Below, one piece after another: positions 61,779 through 64,000 of a DNA stretch of 64,000 nucleotides. The stretch is from Streptomyces hokutonensis (lineage in GTDB: Bacteria > Actinomycetota > Actinomycetes > Streptomycetales > Streptomycetaceae): contig NZ_BARG01000042.1 in the NCBI RefSeq assembly GCF_000376565.1, positions 62,001-126,000 on the forward strand, in the 5' to 3' direction. The notes under the pieces are model-generated. The model made no database searches, had not been told where the DNA came from, and saw nothing but the letters and a program-made list of their open reading frames with translations. The translations under genes and the position numbers were made by a program. Numbering within the stretch: the stretch's first letter is position 1; each line of letters begins with the position of its first letter.

Positions 61779-62073
61779 CCGCTCAGGGAACAGCAGCGCT
61801 TCGAACCGGGCTTGGCCGGCGGTGTCCGCACGGGACAGCGCGGTGTCGAGGATGGCCTGCGTATCCGGTCGGGGCTGGGTCTCGACGCCGAGGGCACCAA
61901 CGCCACCCTGGACGCTGATCAACGCCTACCGCACCACGAGGTGAACCGAAGAAGTTCCCGGCTCGCGGCAACCCTGTGCGGAGTCTGTGACCACCAGGAG
62001 TCGGATCCGGTCATCCCCCGTGCCTGGATTCACTCCTCTTCTGGTGAACGGCATGCAAGGAGAACACCTCCCC

Positions 62074-64000
62074 ATGAACAACCCCACGACCGGCGGACGC
62101 CGCGGGCGCCACCGCCGTCGCTGGACCGCCACCGCTCTGCTGCTCGGCGTGCCCGCCATCGTCGTGCCGTATCTCCTGTTCGCGCAGGAGGACTCGCAGG
62201 CCGCGACGATCGACGGCAATGCCTACTACCGGCTGGTTTCCGTACGCAGTGGCAAGGTGATGGACGTCAACGCCTTCTCCACCGCCGACGGCACCCGCAT
62301 CCAGCAGTGGACCGACCAGAACACCGCCAACCAGCAGTGGAAGCTGCGACCCACCGGGGACGGCTACTACGAGCTCGTGAACCGCAACAGCGGCAAGGTG
62401 CTGGGCATAGCGGGCGGTTCGACCGCCCAGGCGGCCGCCGCCGAGCAGCAGACCGACAGCTCCTCCACTTCCCAGGAGTGGCGGATCGACGAGGTGAGCG
62501 GTTCCGACGCCGTCACTTTCACCTCCCGCAGGAGCGGCCAGGTCCTGGACGTCTCCGGAGGCTCCACGGCCGAGGGCGCGCCGATCATCCAGTATCCCGG
62601 CAGGGGCAGCGCCAACCAGCAGTGGAAGCTGGAGCAAACGGCCGAGACCCAGGCGTCCGGGAGCGGCAGCACCCGGACCACGGCCGCGGCCGGACCGTAT
62701 GTGTGGAAGAACGCCCAGGTGGTGGGCGGCGGTTACGTCACCGGGGTGGTGTTCAACCAGAAGGAGAAGGGTCTGCTGTACGCCCGCACCGACATGGGTG
62801 GCGCCTACCGCTGGGACACCGCGGCCGAGCAGTGGATCCCGCTGACCGACTGGCTCGGTGAGAAGGACTGGAACCTGCTGGGCATCGACTCGCTGGCCAC
62901 CGACCCCGTCGACCCGGGCCGGCTCTACCTCGCGACGGGCACCTACACCAACGAGTGGGCGGGCAACGGCGCGATCCTGCGTTCCACCGACCGGGGCCGT
63001 ACCTTCCAGCGGACCGATCTGCCGTTCAAGGTGGGCGGCAACGAACCCGGCCGGGGGGCGGGCGAGCGGCTCGTGATCGACCCCGCGGACCACGGCACCC
63101 TGCTGCTGGGCACCCGCAAGAACGGCTTGTGGCGCAGCACCGACTACGGCGCGACATGGAGTCAGGTCTCCTCGTTCCCCGTCAAGGACGGGGCGGGCAG
63201 CGGCGCGGGCATCTCCTTCGTGACGTACGGCCCGGCCGGCAGCAACACGGTCTACGTCGGCGTCAACGACAAGGACACCTCCCTGTACCGCTCCACCGAT
63301 GGCGGCAACAGCTGGCAGGCCGTCTCCGGGCGGCCCACCGGCCAGATGCCGCAGCACGGTGTCGTCTCCGGTGACGGTTCGCTGTACCTGACGTACAGCG
63401 ACAGCATCGGCCCCATGGACGCGACGGCGGGCTCGGTGTGGAAGTACACCCCGGCCGGCGGCGCGTGGAAGGACATCTCTCCCTCGCAGGGCGGTTACGG
63501 GTTCTCCGGTCTGGCCGTCGACCCGCAGAAGCCGTCCACGGTGATGGTCACCACCCTGGACCGGTGGTGGCCCGAGGACGAGATCTACCGGACCACCGAC
63601 GGCGGCACGACCTGGAAGGCCCTGGCCGACAGGTCGCAGCGGGACGCCTCCGGCGCTCCGTACGTCGGCACCCACACCGGGCACTGGATGACCGCGCTGG
63701 CCATCGACCCCTTCGACTCCGGACACGTGCTGTACGGCACCGGCAACGGCATCTGGAGCAGCAAGGACGCCAACGTTTCCGACAGCGGTGGCACCAGCCA
63801 CTGGGCCTCCGGGGCCCGCGGGCTGGAGGAGACCTCGCTGGCGGACGCGATCGCACCTCCCGGCGGCGCCACCGTCATCACCTCCATGGGCGACCAGGGC
63901 GGCTTCCGTTACGGCGGCTCCCTGACCGAGGTACCCGCCGGACGGCTGAAGGACCCGCTGATGAGCAGCAGCACCGACATCGACTTCGCCCAGTCCGCTC
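62074..64000 (+). CDS. Secreted ricin-lectin/GH74-type glycoside hydrolase, 5' part
   Basis: The frame from ATG 62074 (AAGGAG upstream) is open to the window end (642 residues). A signal peptide or anchor (about 18-42) is followed by a ricin-type trefoil (about 45-195) with three Q-W repeats (QQWTDQNTANQQWKL, SQEWRI, NQQWKL). A GH74-like propeller begins at about 210: YVWKNAQVVGGGYVTGVVF, YARTDMGGAYRWD with a likely catalytic Asp, GAILRSTDRGRTF, LYRSTDGGNSWQ, IYRTTDGGTTWK. These are Asp-box type repeats of xyloglucanases. The fusion suggests plant polysaccharide degradation. The 3' end lies outside. Confidence 0.88.
   Translation, partial: MNNPTTGGRRGRHRRRWTATALLLGVPAIVVPYLLFAQEDSQAATIDGNAYYRLVSVRSGKVMDVNAFSTADGTRIQQWTDQNTANQQWKLRPTGDGYYELVNRNSGKVLGIAGGSTAQAAAAEQQTDSSSTSQEWRIDEVSGSDAVTFTSRRSGQVLDVSGGSTAEGAPIIQYPGRGSANQQWKLEQTAETQASGSGSTRTTAAAGPYVWKNAQVVGGGYVTGVVFNQKEKGLLYARTDMGGAYRWDTAAEQWIPLTDWLGEKDWNLLGIDSLATDPVDPGRLYLATGTYTNEWAGNGAILRSTDRGRTFQRTDLPFKVGGNEPGRGAGERLVIDPADHGTLLLGTRKNGLWRSTDYGATWSQVSSFPVKDGAGSGAGISFVTYGPAGSNTVYVGVNDKDTSLYRSTDGGNSWQAVSGRPTGQMPQHGVVSGDGSLYLTYSDSIGPMDATAGSVWKYTPAGGAWKDISPSQGGYGFSGLAVDPQKPSTVMVTTLDRWWPEDEIYRTTDGGTTWKALADRSQRDASGAPYVGTHTGHWMTALAIDPFDSGHVLYGTGNGIWSSKDANVSDSGGTSHWASGARGLEETSLADAIAPPGGATVITSMGDQGGFRYGGSLTEVPAGRLKDPLMSSSTDIDFAQSA

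Overview
The window is high-GC actinobacterial DNA, almost certainly from a Streptomyces chromosome. The evidence is the strong third-position G/C bias, GTG and TTG starts with GGAG-type ribosome sites, rare TTA codons confined to accessory genes, the dnaK-grpE-dnaJ-hspR operon with a HAIR operator, and neighbours (dcd, a phosphoribosyltransferase, an FG-GAP exoprotein) typical of that genus. Functions are read from sequence motifs and family memory; no database search was run.

Layout. 1-19.4 kb is core-like: the end of an alpha-E gene with a transglutaminase; an EACC1 plus caspase/beta-propeller pair (a candidate conflict or cell-death module); an orphan sugar-binding lipoprotein; the HspR heat-shock operon; a MraY/WecA-like transferase; a large membrane Fe-S oxidoreductase; small envelope proteins flanking a perfect 24-bp palindrome; an FG-GAP exoprotein; a Yip1 protein; a phosphoribosyltransferase and dcd. 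At 19,667 lies an intact tRNA-Gly(CCC).

The 43-nt 3' part of this tRNA recurs at 20,954, 43,081 and 53,544, each time followed by a hairpin terminator. This marks three integrated segments in tandem: about 1.3 kb (VapBC-like toxin-antitoxin), 22 kb and 10.5 kb. No integrase is visible, so they look like integrase-less or decayed islands. The 22-kb island carries a secreted hydrolase, a decayed M1 peptidase, a lectin exoprotein, an MFS/VanX/Ddl operon, two paralogous LysR regulators, a catalase-like protein, a DUF4331 operon with lone COX3/COX4-like subunits, an MFS exporter behind a seven-codon leader ORF and hairpin, a LuxR/PucR pair and a lectin-bearing Ser/Thr kinase. Seven sites with one rigid architecture (ATGCC-N5-GGCAT-N15-GGCATTGGCG) lie upstream of these units and define a probable LysR regulon, which is the most interesting feature of the window. 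The 10.5-kb island holds a TetR, an SDR, paralogous alpha/beta hydrolases, LtrA, a response regulator, an enoyl-CoA hydratase and a DHA2 exporter that runs into IS110 and IS5 debris.

53.6-62 kb continues as accessory DNA: hydrolases, an SDR, a ferredoxin-type reductase with a Pip/YhgE-like membrane protein, two TetR regulators and a broken SDR. These units are tied together by seven AAACCGATCGGTTT palindromes. The window ends inside a secreted ricin-lectin/GH74-type glycoside hydrolase.
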